8,728 nt of DNA from HGM20899 sp964615195 (GTDB lineage Bacteria > Pseudomonadota > Gammaproteobacteria > Enterobacterales > Succinivibrionaceae). The stretch's first letter is position 1. Every line of letters starts with the position of its first letter. The notes below the pieces were generated by a model. It had not been told where the DNA came from. It did no database searches and saw only the letters and a program-made list of their open reading frames with translations. Both the position numbers and the translations under genes were made by a program. Positions 1 to 7,478 of this stretch are shown here, one piece after another. The DNA lies in assembly GCA_964615195.1 (NCBI GenBank), contig CAZTNG010000086.1:1-8728 (forward strand), read 5' to 3'.

Positions 1-627
1 AATCCAAAATAATGGAATTAAACGTTTTTCAATACAATATTTTTTAATTTCATCCTTTTTATCTTTGTTAAAGATATTTTCAAAGTAAAATTTATCAAGT
101 TTTTTATTAGAAATTTTTTTATAATCAATATAATCATACAACTCATCACTAGTCAGTTTGCACAAAGAATCATCTTCAAAATTAAAATTACAATATCCAA
201 ACACGTCTGAATCAATATCTTTATCTATACCATTTTCATCATTATCAAGATTGTCAAGTTTTAAAAACCACACATTTTTAATTCCGTCAAAAACGTCCTC
301 ATAGTTGTTGTTTTGCCAAACGCAGTGAAAAATCGAGTACACTGTTGTAATACGCTGCTGACCATCAAGCAAAAAAGTGATTTGATCCCTTAATTGATCA
401 TATGGTACATAAGAATTACACCCAATGGTTCGAACAGCAAACTTTTCTTTATATCCATCAACAACCAACGCCACTCCAAAATTTAAGTTAACCAATATTG
501 AAGCTAATAAACTTTTCTGCTTATTAATTTTCCATACAAAATTTCTTTGAAAATTTGGTAATACAAGCTTCAAATCTCTTATATCTGTAAATAATGAACT
601 AATCTTCTTTGGTTGATAATTTGCCAC
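1..627 (-). CDS. DUF262-family protein, N-terminal part (SspE-like candidate effector), runs off the window
   Basis: An open frame of 209 codons runs leftward off the window, so the C-terminus is missing. I choose the GTG at 627-625, because GGAG (639-636) lies 8 nt upstream; the ATG at 641-639 overlaps this site and is out of frame. The protein starts MANYQPKKISSLF. It carries LPNFQRNFVWK at about residues 24-34 and LLDGQQRITT near residue 90, the two hallmark motifs of the DUF262/ParB-like fold. DUF262 proteins include SspE, the phosphorothioation-sensing effector, and type IV restriction enzymes such as GmrSD. The C-terminal HNH/DUF1524 nuclease domain expected in SspE would lie outside the window. 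The gene begins only 18 nt outside the left inverted repeat. It is divergent from the neighbouring fragment now, but would follow the ATPase gene by about 87 nt after inversion. The DUF262 call is strong; the SspE role rests on context. Confidence 0.88.
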   Translation of the reverse strand, partial: MANYQPKKISSLFTDIRDLKLVLPNFQRNFVWKINKQKSLLASILVNLNFGVALVVDGYKEKFAVRTIGCNSYVPYDQLRDQITFLLDGQQRITTVYSIFHCVWQNNNYEDVFDGIKNVWFLKLDNLDNDENGIDKDIDSDVFGYCNFNFEDDSLCKLTSDELYDYIDYKKISNKKLDKFYFENIFNKDKKDEIKKYCIEKRLIPLFWI

Positions 628-644
628 TTTAAATTCTCCATAAA

Positions 645-670
645 TAATTCCTTACTTAATTAAAGTAAGG
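645..670 (+). repeat. Left inversion site (inverted repeat copy L)
   Basis: This is an imperfect palindrome with arms CCTTACTT (650-657) and AAGTAAGG (663-670) around the asymmetric centre AATTA (658-662). Its outer flank is TAATT. The copy at 6492-6517, read on the opposite strand, matches over 26 bp except at two symmetric positions (A/G and T/C). The central TTAATTAA plus flanking arms looks like a pair of tyrosine-recombinase half-sites around a crossover region. Reading rightward, it encodes IPYLIKVR in frame with the sspD-like C-terminal half that follows. Confidence 0.85.
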
Positions 671-694
671 AATGGTTATAGAACTTTTTATAGT

Positions 695-1696
695 ATGTGT
701 GATGAACTTGGACCACCATCAAGAGTAATGAGATGGTGTTGTACGACATTTAAAACAGGACCTATTACTGAGCAAATAATGAAATGGTTTAAGAATGAGA
801 GAGTTCTAACTTTCTATGGAGTACGTCATTCAGAATCGACTAGTAGAAGTAAATATAAAAGAGTGGAAAACAACGCATCATCTATAAAAATTGCCGCCCA
901 AACTGTTGCATCACCAATTATTGAATGGCTAAACATTGATATTTGGAATTATTTATTAGGTGAAAAAGTACCTTTTAATAAGGCTTATCGTTTGGGTTTT
1001 GATCGCGTTGGTTGTTGGTGTTGTCCAAATAACACCTCTAGATCAGCTGTGCTAGCAGCTGTATATATGCCAACGGAACATAAATCTTGGAGAGATTTTT
1101 TAATAAAATTTTCACATGATACTTTAAAAAAACCAGATGCTGAAAATTATGTAGATTCAGGAAAATGGAAAGCAAGACAAGGTGGTAATAATATTCGTTT
1201 AGCAAATGATGTTCAAGTGACAGCTTCAGATTGTACCATGGACAATAATGCTTTTATTTTTAGGCTTACTCACCCAGTAACAGCTCATTTTTATGATTTA
1301 TTTATTCCTCTAGGAATTAGAGCTGATGACTTAGGAAGAACGATATTAAAAGAAGTAATGTATATAGATCCCATAAATAAAAAAAGATTATTTTCTGTAA
1401 TACCATTTACTTTAGCTGGAGTGGAGTATGCAATTAAAATTCAATTCTATGACACAGAAAAAATGGCTGAATTGAAAGTAAAAATTTCATATCAAATTCG
1501 CAAATTTAACATATGCAGAAGATGTATGAAGTGCCTTTCAATTTGTCAATATGGAGCTATTAGTATTGATGATGAATATAAAATTGATGCATCTAAATGC
1601 ATTAGATGTCAACGTTGTGTTAAAGATACCTACATTACAGGTGGATGCCTAATATCTAAATATTTAAGAATTAAAGGTAATACTATAAATGAGTAA
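695..1696 (+). CDS. sspD: SspD-like PP-loop/PAPS reductase, C-terminal half with 2[4Fe-4S] ferredoxin tail (5' half detached)
   Basis: This is the distal half of a phosphoadenosine-phosphosulfate-reductase-like protein. It has GPPSR-VMRWCCTTFK (residues 6-20), GVRHSES (about 43-49), a PIIEW/DIWNYLL stretch, and GCWCCPN (106-112), all typical of the PAPS-reductase/SspD/DndC group. At the C-terminus, C274-C277-C280-C284 and C302-C305-C308-C318 form a two-cluster ferredoxin pattern. The nucleotide-binding SGGKDS loop is absent; it lies on the opposite strand at about 6635-6653. No convincing ribosome binding site precedes the ATG at 695, and the same frame stays open upstream through the left repeat to a stop at 641-643. 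The ATG is therefore probably not a natural start. Upstream codons 671-694 encode NGYRTFYS, part of the intact protein. The 3' end overlaps the DUF4007 gene by 8 nt. As it stands the fragment should be inactive and possibly untranslated. Confidence 0.9.
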   Translation: MCDELGPPSRVMRWCCTTFKTGPITEQIMKWFKNERVLTFYGVRHSESTSRSKYKRVENNASSIKIAAQTVASPIIEWLNIDIWNYLLGEKVPFNKAYRLGFDRVGCWCCPNNTSRSAVLAAVYMPTEHKSWRDFLIKFSHDTLKKPDAENYVDSGKWKARQGGNNIRLANDVQVTASDCTMDNNAFIFRLTHPVTAHFYDLFIPLGIRADDLGRTILKEVMYIDPINKKRLFSVIPFTLAGVEYAIKIQFYDTEKMAELKVKISYQIRKFNICRRCMKCLSICQYGAISIDDEYKIDASKCIRCQRCVKDTYITGGCLISKYLRIKGNTINE

Positions 1697-2687
1697 CATA
1701 ACAACAAAGTTTAAGGGACACGAATCCTTTGTTCTACGAAAAGGGTGGATATACAAAGGTATAAAAGCTATTTATGAGAACAACAAAAACATGAAAATAT
1801 CAAATATGGATACATTATTTGATAATTCTCTAGAACAAAAGTCCTTTCAAGATTTGTTTCTTTCAAAAGATGCCAACATCAAGCTTGGTATAGGTAGCAA
1901 CATGTGTAAAGCTCTTCGTTACTACCTAAGAGCCACAGAACTAACAGAAGAAATTAAAATTAATACTGGTAAAAAATTAACAGTTTTAACTGAATTTGGA
2001 AAATTTGTCATAAATAATGATCCTAATTTACGTTTTTTAGAAACTATTGCGCTTATCCATTTACATCTATGTAGAAATCAATCTTTAGCTACATCTTGGT
2101 ACGTAATGTTTAACAAACTTGATAATAATTTTGAAATAACTTCTCAGAGCCATTTGTTAGCTACACAATACTATCTTTTTGACAATGGACTTCGTAGTGT
2201 TAATGATAAACTAATTGACGATGATTTTATTTGTATATGCAATAGCTATTGCCAACAAATAACAGATAGTCAGAATATTGATCCTGAAAACATTATGATC
2301 AGTCCTTTTAATAGGTTAAATCTTCTAAAAAGAAATACTATTAATGGTTCATATATAAAACAAACAATTCCAATTAAGTATATTAGTAACTTCTTTTGGT
2401 TAGGTCTTTTAATGCAAGATTATGATGGATTTGAAGAGATTTCAATTGATAATTTAATCAATCAACCGGATAGCTTTGTAAAAGCCTTCAACTTAAAAAG
2501 AAACGACATAATGATGATAGCAGATTCTCTTGATAGAGAAGGCCTAGTTCGTACTATTCATACATCAGGTTTAGATGTAATAAGATTAACAAATAATGAC
2601 AAATTTAACAAAAATAAAGCAAATGAATTATTTGCAAAATGCTATAAACAAAAAATGTCTAGTGAGATAAATAAATATGAATACTGA
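1689..2687 (+). CDS. sspB: DUF4007-family protein (SspB-like)
   Basis: The 332-aa protein opens with FKGHESFVLRKGWIYKG (about residues 8-24), followed by IKLGIGSNMCKALRYYLRAT near residues 64-83. A segment TEFGKFV...DPNLRFLETIALIHLHL follows at about 101-128. These match the DUF4007 pattern (GHE-F-LR-GWL, LG-G-NM, L-T--G, then a conserved W/H-rich stretch). In the Ssp phosphorothioation system the DUF4007 protein is SspB, reported as a DNA nickase/binding component. No metal-dependent nuclease motif can be picked out by eye here. The start ATG overlaps the sspD fragment stop as ATGAGTAA. AAAGG lies 11 nt upstream (1673-1677), so translational coupling is likely. Its 3' end overlaps the ATPase gene by 11 nt. 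The domain call is strong; the Ssp role depends on the neighbouring genes. Confidence 0.87.
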   Translation: MSNITTKFKGHESFVLRKGWIYKGIKAIYENNKNMKISNMDTLFDNSLEQKSFQDLFLSKDANIKLGIGSNMCKALRYYLRATELTEEIKINTGKKLTVLTEFGKFVINNDPNLRFLETIALIHLHLCRNQSLATSWYVMFNKLDNNFEITSQSHLLATQYYLFDNGLRSVNDKLIDDDFICICNSYCQQITDSQNIDPENIMISPFNRLNLLKRNTINGSYIKQTIPIKYISNFFWLGLLMQDYDGFEEISIDNLINQPDSFVKAFNLKRNDIMMIADSLDREGLVRTIHTSGLDVIRLTNNDKFNKNKANELFAKCYKQKMSSEINKYEY

Positions 2688-5600
2688 AGAGATAACAAAC
2701 TCAAAAAAAATTTTCTCTGCATTCACAACATTAAATAATAAATTTATTGCAGCAAATATTGAATATGATTATAACAATTTTGAATTTATAGAAAGCTATA
2801 AATTTACAGATAATACAGCTTCTATATTAGCAGAGTTGTGCCTTTCATCATTAGCAAAACAAGGTACTAATAAAGCGTATGTACTAACAGGACCATACGG
2901 AACAGGGAAATCACATTTATTACTTCAATACATGGCTCTAATTTCAGACAGTAATAAAGATGTGGTTGTAAATATTTCAACGCAAATTAAAAAATTAAAT
3001 TTAAGCAATGAAAAATCTAAAATATTTTTAAAAGCATTAAATTCCAACCAAATCCCAAAGTTACTTCCTGTTGTTGTGAAAACAGGTTTTACTAATTTAC
3101 GTAATACTCTAATAATATCCTTACAACAAACTTTAGACAATTTTGGTTTATCTCAAATTATGCCGGATATATATGGCATAGAGGCTAATGCTGTTATAGA
3201 AAGATGGGCAAATAAATTTCCTGAAACTTATAATGCATTTTGTAATAAATTAAGTAGTACAGATTCTATTGAGGAATATTGTAGACGTTTAATTAAGTTA
3301 CATGAACCTACATACCAAGACTTTTGTCAAAAATATAGTGAATTAACATCTGGTAGTAAATTTATACCGCAAAATACAGCTGAACCCTTAAGTCTATATA
3401 CATCAATGTTAGCCTCTCTAAGAAATCATGGGTTTGACGGTATAACCATTATCTTTGATGAATTCTCTAAATACTTAGAAACAGGGTTAAGAAATATAGA
3501 TCAATCAGAAACAAAACTATTACAAGATTTTGCTGAGTTTGCATCAAGGACTTCACTTAAAAATGGAAGTGTACTAAATTTTATTTTAGTTACACATAAA
3601 GACATATCAAATTATATAACTCATCTACCAAAAACAATGATCGACGGTTGGCGAGGTGTAGCAGAACGTTTCACAATTCTTCACATGCCTCAAAGCTTAG
3701 AACAATCTGCGACACTATTATCAGAGGCAACCGGTGCCAACACACAAGAAGTTCATGAATATTTAACCAATACAACATCAATCATTGATAAACAATTAAG
3801 TTGTTTAGGACTAGAATTAAAAAATTTAATAAATAGAGATTTTGTTTATAAGGTGTTCCCTTTACATTGTTTAACAGCATATTTCTTTATTAAATTATCA
3901 GAGAATATTGGTCAAAATGAGCGTTCAATTTACGCATTTATGTCTGATAAAGGGAAAAATTCGTACAGTGAGAAACTTAATGAATTTGGTAACTTGAATG
4001 AAATATTATTAACTCCAGAAATTGCATTTGATTATTTTGCAGAAAAAATTAGAGAGCAAATTTACGATCAAGATTGTTCTAGAATATATGAAATTTACCA
4101 AAAGTCTGTTTATTTAATAAGAGAATTGAATTTAACAGATTCTGAAAAATTTTTTGCATTCAGAATAATAAAAACAATAGCTATTGCTGAATTACTAAAA
4201 ATAGATTTTATATCAACTGATATTTTGTTACAGCTTTATGGGAAAAACATTAATAAAATATTAAATTTATTAATCAATAGCAACGTGTTAACTAAACATA
4301 TTGTTACCGGGACCATTAAACTTTCTCGTCCAGAAACTAGTTCTGCTGATATTATTTTAAAGAATAAAATCAATGAACTATCACTTAAAAATATTTCTGA
4401 TTCTGAGCTCTGTCAATCAATTATTGCTCCAGAATTATTTCTATATCCAGAATTATATAATGATGAAAATCATGTGATTCGATACTTCAAAACAGAATTT
4501 TTAGATTATAACTATTTTACTTCCGATAAATTTAATTTTGCGAAGAAAAAACAAGATTTCCCGGGTGTTGATGGTTTTGTCTATTTTATTTTTGGATGTG
4601 ATAATTCTGTTACTGCTATTAATAACATAAAAAGAGCTTTAAGCAATCTAAAGAATAATTCTTGTTTTATAAATATTTCTATTCCTATAAATAATGGAAA
4701 ATTAGACGGCAACTCACATAAACTTCTCTTAACATTAAAAGCTATTGACTTAATACTAAATGACCCAAAAAAAACTATAGCAGAAGAAATTAAACATATA
4801 TTACTCATTATTAAAGAAGAAATACATATCAACCTAGGTGATTATTTAGACTTGTTAACTACATGTGAAGAAAGTATTAATGCATTCTGTTCTTTTGTAT
4901 CTACTGATAACATTACCAAAATTGCTTACAAATTTAGAAATTCTGATGAATTGAGTGATGCTTTATCAGATTTATGCAGTAATGTTTTTAGTAACTACTT
5001 AAATTTTAGAAATGAAATGGTAGTATGTACAAATCCATCTAGAATTACAAAAAGTGCAATTAAGGATGTTATACGTGCAATATTTAATAAATCGAGCAAT
5101 TCAAGATTTAAAGACTTTTCAATGACGTCCCAGCAAATGACGTTAATTAAATCTATTCTTGTAGAACCAAGATTTATTGAACTAACTAGCAATAATGACT
5201 ATATAGCAATTGTATCCAACAACAAAATAGCAAACTATATTCTTAATTGGTTTACAAATGCTAGTTCAGGTAAAAATTTACGTGAATTAGTTGAAGATCT
5301 TACTTCCACGCGACAGGGATTTGGCATCAAGATAGGAATTATCCCACTAATAACAGCCACAGTTATTTGTCCAGTGGTAAATTCAATAGTAATTATAAAT
5401 AAAAAACAGAAAAACATTGAGACCGATTTTAATACAGATCTGTTTTTATCAATGTTCGATGATGAACAATCTATTGATAATTTTAAGATAAAATACAAAA
5501 AGTATGATAACTTTTTTAACGTTATGCGCAAATGTATAGGCAAAGTATTTATAGCTAATATTAGTGATAATGAAATTCCTAGCCTAGATAAGGTTTCCGA

Positions 5601-6447
5601 AGCCATAAATAATTGGTTTTTAAAGCTTCCTAAATTTAGTAGATCTACTATTATCAAAAAAGTTAGCAACGATGAACCACATTTGTTCAGCCAAATTAAT
5701 GACATAATGTTTACAATTTGTGGCAGTAACCTATCTTCCCATGGAATTGACGAAGAAATTGCTAAAGAATTTCTAAAAAAGATTGCAGCCTATGCAATGG
5801 TTAATCCTCGACAAAAATATTATGAAGAACTTCCAAAGCTTCTAAACATTAATAAAACAACCACTGAAATTGAAATAAAAAATAAATTAGAAGCAATTAA
5901 GTTTTTTTATAACAGTGCGTTGGAAAATTTATACATACTTTTAGAATCAATTGTGATTAGACACTGGGATTGTACAAACACCAATATTAAAGTAGTTGCC
6001 TACAATTATGCTTCGAAATTAAAATGCAATGATGATTCACATAAGATTTTATATAAAGAAGATGTTCAATACATCCTATCTTATGTTAATAATGATAAAT
6101 TCAACGCAAATAGCTTTATTAGTAAATTAGCGAGAATAATAACTAAGTTAAATATCAAGGAATGGGATATCGCTCAGTATCAAATTTTTGAGAATGAAAT
6201 TAAATTTCTAGGGTCTACTTATCTCGAAGAATTAAATAAAAAAAATTGTAAAACAAATGATTTAGCAAATTTATCTGTTAATAAATTATTAAGCACAATA
6301 CAAGAATTTAGCAAGGATAATGTTTTAACAAAAAATTATATTTTTAGAGAACTTGATGCAGTATTTACTAATTATAACCTAAGCGATAGACAAATAATTG
6401 AAATACTTCTTCAAAAAATTATGGATAAACTTCATCCCACTAATTAG
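2677..6447 (+). CDS. sspC: Large P-loop ATPase of the phosphorothioation-type module (SspC-like)
   Basis: This protein of 1256 aa has a clear Walker A motif, GPYGTGKSH (residues 72-80). A Walker B-like strand ITIIFDEFSKYLE follows at about 256-268, and a candidate sensor strand FILVTHKD near 301-308. The ATPase domain occupies roughly the first 400 residues. The remainder is a long Lys/Asn/Ile-rich, mostly helical-looking region that I cannot assign to a known domain. Architecture and size resemble the giant ATPases of DNA-modification defence systems (SspC, and more distantly BREX BrxC/PglY). Its position directly after DUF4007, with overlapping ends, points to SspC. The start ATG has only a weak ribosome binding site (GTGAGAT), consistent with translational coupling to the upstream gene. 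After the stop, 44 nt separate it from the right inversion site; no terminator is seen there, as expected if transcription continues into the next gene after inversion. Confidence 0.85.
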   Translation: MNTEEITNSKKIFSAFTTLNNKFIAANIEYDYNNFEFIESYKFTDNTASILAELCLSSLAKQGTNKAYVLTGPYGTGKSHLLLQYMALISDSNKDVVVNISTQIKKLNLSNEKSKIFLKALNSNQIPKLLPVVVKTGFTNLRNTLIISLQQTLDNFGLSQIMPDIYGIEANAVIERWANKFPETYNAFCNKLSSTDSIEEYCRRLIKLHEPTYQDFCQKYSELTSGSKFIPQNTAEPLSLYTSMLASLRNHGFDGITIIFDEFSKYLETGLRNIDQSETKLLQDFAEFASRTSLKNGSVLNFILVTHKDISNYITHLPKTMIDGWRGVAERFTILHMPQSLEQSATLLSEATGANTQEVHEYLTNTTSIIDKQLSCLGLELKNLINRDFVYKVFPLHCLTAYFFIKLSENIGQNERSIYAFMSDKGKNSYSEKLNEFGNLNEILLTPEIAFDYFAEKIREQIYDQDCSRIYEIYQKSVYLIRELNLTDSEKFFAFRIIKTIAIAELLKIDFISTDILLQLYGKNINKILNLLINSNVLTKHIVTGTIKLSRPETSSADIILKNKINELSLKNISDSELCQSIIAPELFLYPELYNDENHVIRYFKTEFLDYNYFTSDKFNFAKKKQDFPGVDGFVYFIFGCDNSVTAINNIKRALSNLKNNSCFINISIPINNGKLDGNSHKLLLTLKAIDLILNDPKKTIAEEIKHILLIIKEEIHINLGDYLDLLTTCEESINAFCSFVSTDNITKIAYKFRNSDELSDALSDLCSNVFSNYLNFRNEMVVCTNPSRITKSAIKDVIRAIFNKSSNSRFKDFSMTSQQMTLIKSILVEPRFIELTSNNDYIAIVSNNKIANYILNWFTNASSGKNLRELVEDLTSTRQGFGIKIGIIPLITATVICPVVNSIVIINKKQKNIETDFNTDLFLSMFDDEQSIDNFKIKYKKYDNFFNVMRKCIGKVFIANISDNEIPSLDKVSEAINNWFLKLPKFSRSTIIKKVSNDEPHLFSQINDIMFTICGSNLSSHGIDEEIAKEFLKKIAAYAMVNPRQKYYEELPKLLNINKTTTEIEIKNKLEAIKFFYNSALENLYILLESIVIRHWDCTNTNIKVVAYNYASKLKCNDDSHKILYKEDVQYILSYVNNDKFNANSFISKLARIITKLNIKEWDIAQYQIFENEIKFLGSTYLEELNKKNCKTNDLANLSVNKLLSTIQEFSKDNVLTKNYIFRELDAVFTNYNLSDRQIIEILLQKIMDKLHPTN

Positions 6448-6488
6448 AGCACTGAAACATAAACGACTATAAAAAATATAGTAATAAT

Positions 6489-7316
6489 CTACCTTGCTTT
6501 AATTAAGCAAGGAATTAATTGTCTAGACTGTTCAACATATTCATATGTACTAGGAATTTCTAATGTTGTATCACCAAAAATGTGCGGAATCATCGGATCT
6601 GACAATGATTTTATAACGAGATCTGAAACAACTGTTGAATCTTTTCCTCCTGAAAATGAAACCATCACATTATTATTTCTCTGTTCATTTTTTCTATTTT
6701 TCTTATTATTATCACTAAATATTTTAACAGTATTGTTAATAAAATTTTCAGCTTCTACTCGCTGAGATACTCTTCGTATTTCATTTACTTTACAAAACAA
6801 CTTTATTTGTTGTTCAAAATCAAAGCCATATTGAGACTCTTCATTTTTATCAATAGCGTTACTTTCCCAAAAAATTTCTTCTCTTAATTTAGTCTTTTCA
6901 TCCTCACTTAAAGCATAAAAACTTTCATAAAGTCCTGCTGGAAGACGATGACTAACGCCATCAAGATACAAAATATTTGCAATATTAATCCATACACTCA
7001 CTTTTGCATTATCTAGTAATTCCAACAAATTACTATATTTTTCAAAAATTGAGAATCTTTGTAATAATCCTTTAATTAATAACCTTTCTTCAGGGAAAAC
7101 TGGTCTCAAATCAGAACTTAATTTAAAGATAGTCATACCACAACACGGACATTTATGATTGGCAATAGAAGCAGTTAATTTTTCAAACTCTTCAACAATA
7201 ATTGGTGATTTACAATGCTGACACCAATAAACAGCTGATGGCACATCAATAGTTTCTGTATGACAATTTTCACAAATGTCATTTGATGTACGTGTATTAC
7301 AGTTAGGGCACCACAT
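6489..7316 (-). CDS. sspD: SspD-like PP-loop/PAPS reductase, N-terminal half with zinc ribbons (3' half detached by inversion)
   Basis: This 275-aa fragment starts MWCPNC. Paired cysteines C3/C6, C15/C18, C32/C35 and C56/C58/C59 form two or so zinc-ribbon-like units. A helical middle region is followed by VSFSGGKDSTVVSDL, the PP-loop (S222-S227) that binds ATP or activates sulfate in PAPS-reductase-like enzymes. It continues through FGDTTLEIPSTYEYVEQS and stops at the right repeat. It therefore lacks the RWCC and CWCC motifs and the ferredoxin domain found at 695-1696. I prefer the ATG at 7316, which has GGAA about 6 nt upstream; a TTG at 7328 would add four residues. Across the inversion its frame continues as LIPCLIK then VRNGYRTFYS and on to GPPSR, giving about 616 aa. 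Alone it should not be an active enzyme. Confidence 0.9.
   Translation of the reverse strand: MWCPNCNTRTSNDICENCHTETIDVPSAVYWCQHCKSPIIVEEFEKLTASIANHKCPCCGMTIFKLSSDLRPVFPEERLLIKGLLQRFSIFEKYSNLLELLDNAKVSVWINIANILYLDGVSHRLPAGLYESFYALSEDEKTKLREEIFWESNAIDKNEESQYGFDFEQQIKLFCKVNEIRRVSQRVEAENFINNTVKIFSDNNKKNRKNEQRNNNVMVSFSGGKDSTVVSDLVIKSLSDPMIPHIFGDTTLEIPSTYEYVEQSRQLIPCLIKAR
6492..6517 (-). repeat. Right inversion site (inverted repeat copy R)
   Basis: On the plus strand the arms are CCTTGCTT (6492-6499) and AAGCAAGG (6505-6512) around TAATT, followed by the outer flank AATTA. On the minus strand the centre is AATTA, as in the left copy, so the two sites are inverted relative to each other. Read on the minus strand it encodes IPCLIKAR, the last residues of the sspD N-terminal fragment. 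The stop TAG (6491-6489) follows immediately. Confidence 0.85.
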
Positions 7317-7478
7317 GTTGTATTCCAAAGCTTTTTATTAAAAGTATAATTTTATAAACCTTATAAATTAAATGATAGTACTTTACAGTGTTTTATTGTT
7401 TATTCAAGAAGATCTATCACAATTAGGTTAATTTACTTTTATTTAATAAATTATTTTTTTGATATTAATTATCCATGT
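7317..7478. other. Intergenic region between recombinase and sspD 5' half
   Basis: These 162 bases carry no gene and no convincing rho-independent terminator on the minus strand. Read-through from the recombinase gene into sspD is therefore possible. The only regulatory candidate is the weak promoter at 7343-7373. Confidence 0.5.
7343..7373 (-). promoter_or_regulatory. Candidate promoter for the sspD-led operon
   Basis: On the minus strand a -10-like TATACT (7348-7343) lies 27-32 nt before the preferred sspD ATG at 7316. Only a weak TTTAAT/TTAATT-like -35 sits about 17-18 bp upstream. The region is so AT-rich that such matches arise by chance. It lies outside the invertible segment, which is where a fixed promoter for a switchable operon would be expected. 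Confidence 0.3.

Larger units (their letters stand above)
658..6504. mobile_element. Predicted invertible DNA segment (about 5.8 kb) in the OFF orientation
   Basis: The segment is bounded by the centres of the two inverted repeats. It contains the 3' half of the sspD-like gene, the DUF4007 gene and the ATPase gene, all on the plus strand. The missing 5' half of sspD lies just outside the right repeat, on the minus strand. Reversing the segment fuses the two halves without a frameshift, with the repeat acting as shared codons. A complete tyrosine recombinase lies about 1 kb outside the right end. The split gene and repeats are seen directly. Active inversion is inferred; a fixed one-off inversion is the alternative. 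Confidence 0.82.

Noticed and set aside
639..641. ATG start upstream of the DUF262 gene
   Set aside because: It is out of frame with the DUF262 motifs and overlaps the GGAG ribosome binding site that serves the GTG at 627.
645..670. Palindromic sites considered as rho-independent terminators
   Set aside because: The arms are AT-rich with few G-C pairs and no T-tract follows on either strand. Both copies lie within an open reading frame of the sspD halves, and they match each other in inverted orientation.
695..1696. C-terminal half as an independent ferredoxin-like gene
   Set aside because: It has no ribosome binding site, the frame continues upstream to the repeat, and it begins in the middle of the PAPS-reductase fold; the missing PP-loop half is found at the other repeat.
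2925..5705. Minus-strand open frames inside the ATPase gene (2925-3140, 4581-4832, 4995-5192, 5235-5705)
   Set aside because: They lie antisense to a continuous 1256-codon gene with clear ATPase motifs, lack ribosome binding sites and recognisable domains, and look like by-products of AT-rich codon use.
645..6517. Assembly artefact as the sole cause of the inverted arrangement
   Set aside because: A misassembly at short repeats would still require the repeats to exist, and frame-matched repeats within sspD plus an adjacent recombinase favour a biological switch. It cannot be fully excluded without reads.
6580..6765. Plus-strand open frame of 61 codons
   Set aside because: It is antisense to the PP-loop coding region of the sspD N-terminal half and shows only a hydrophobic low-complexity translation.
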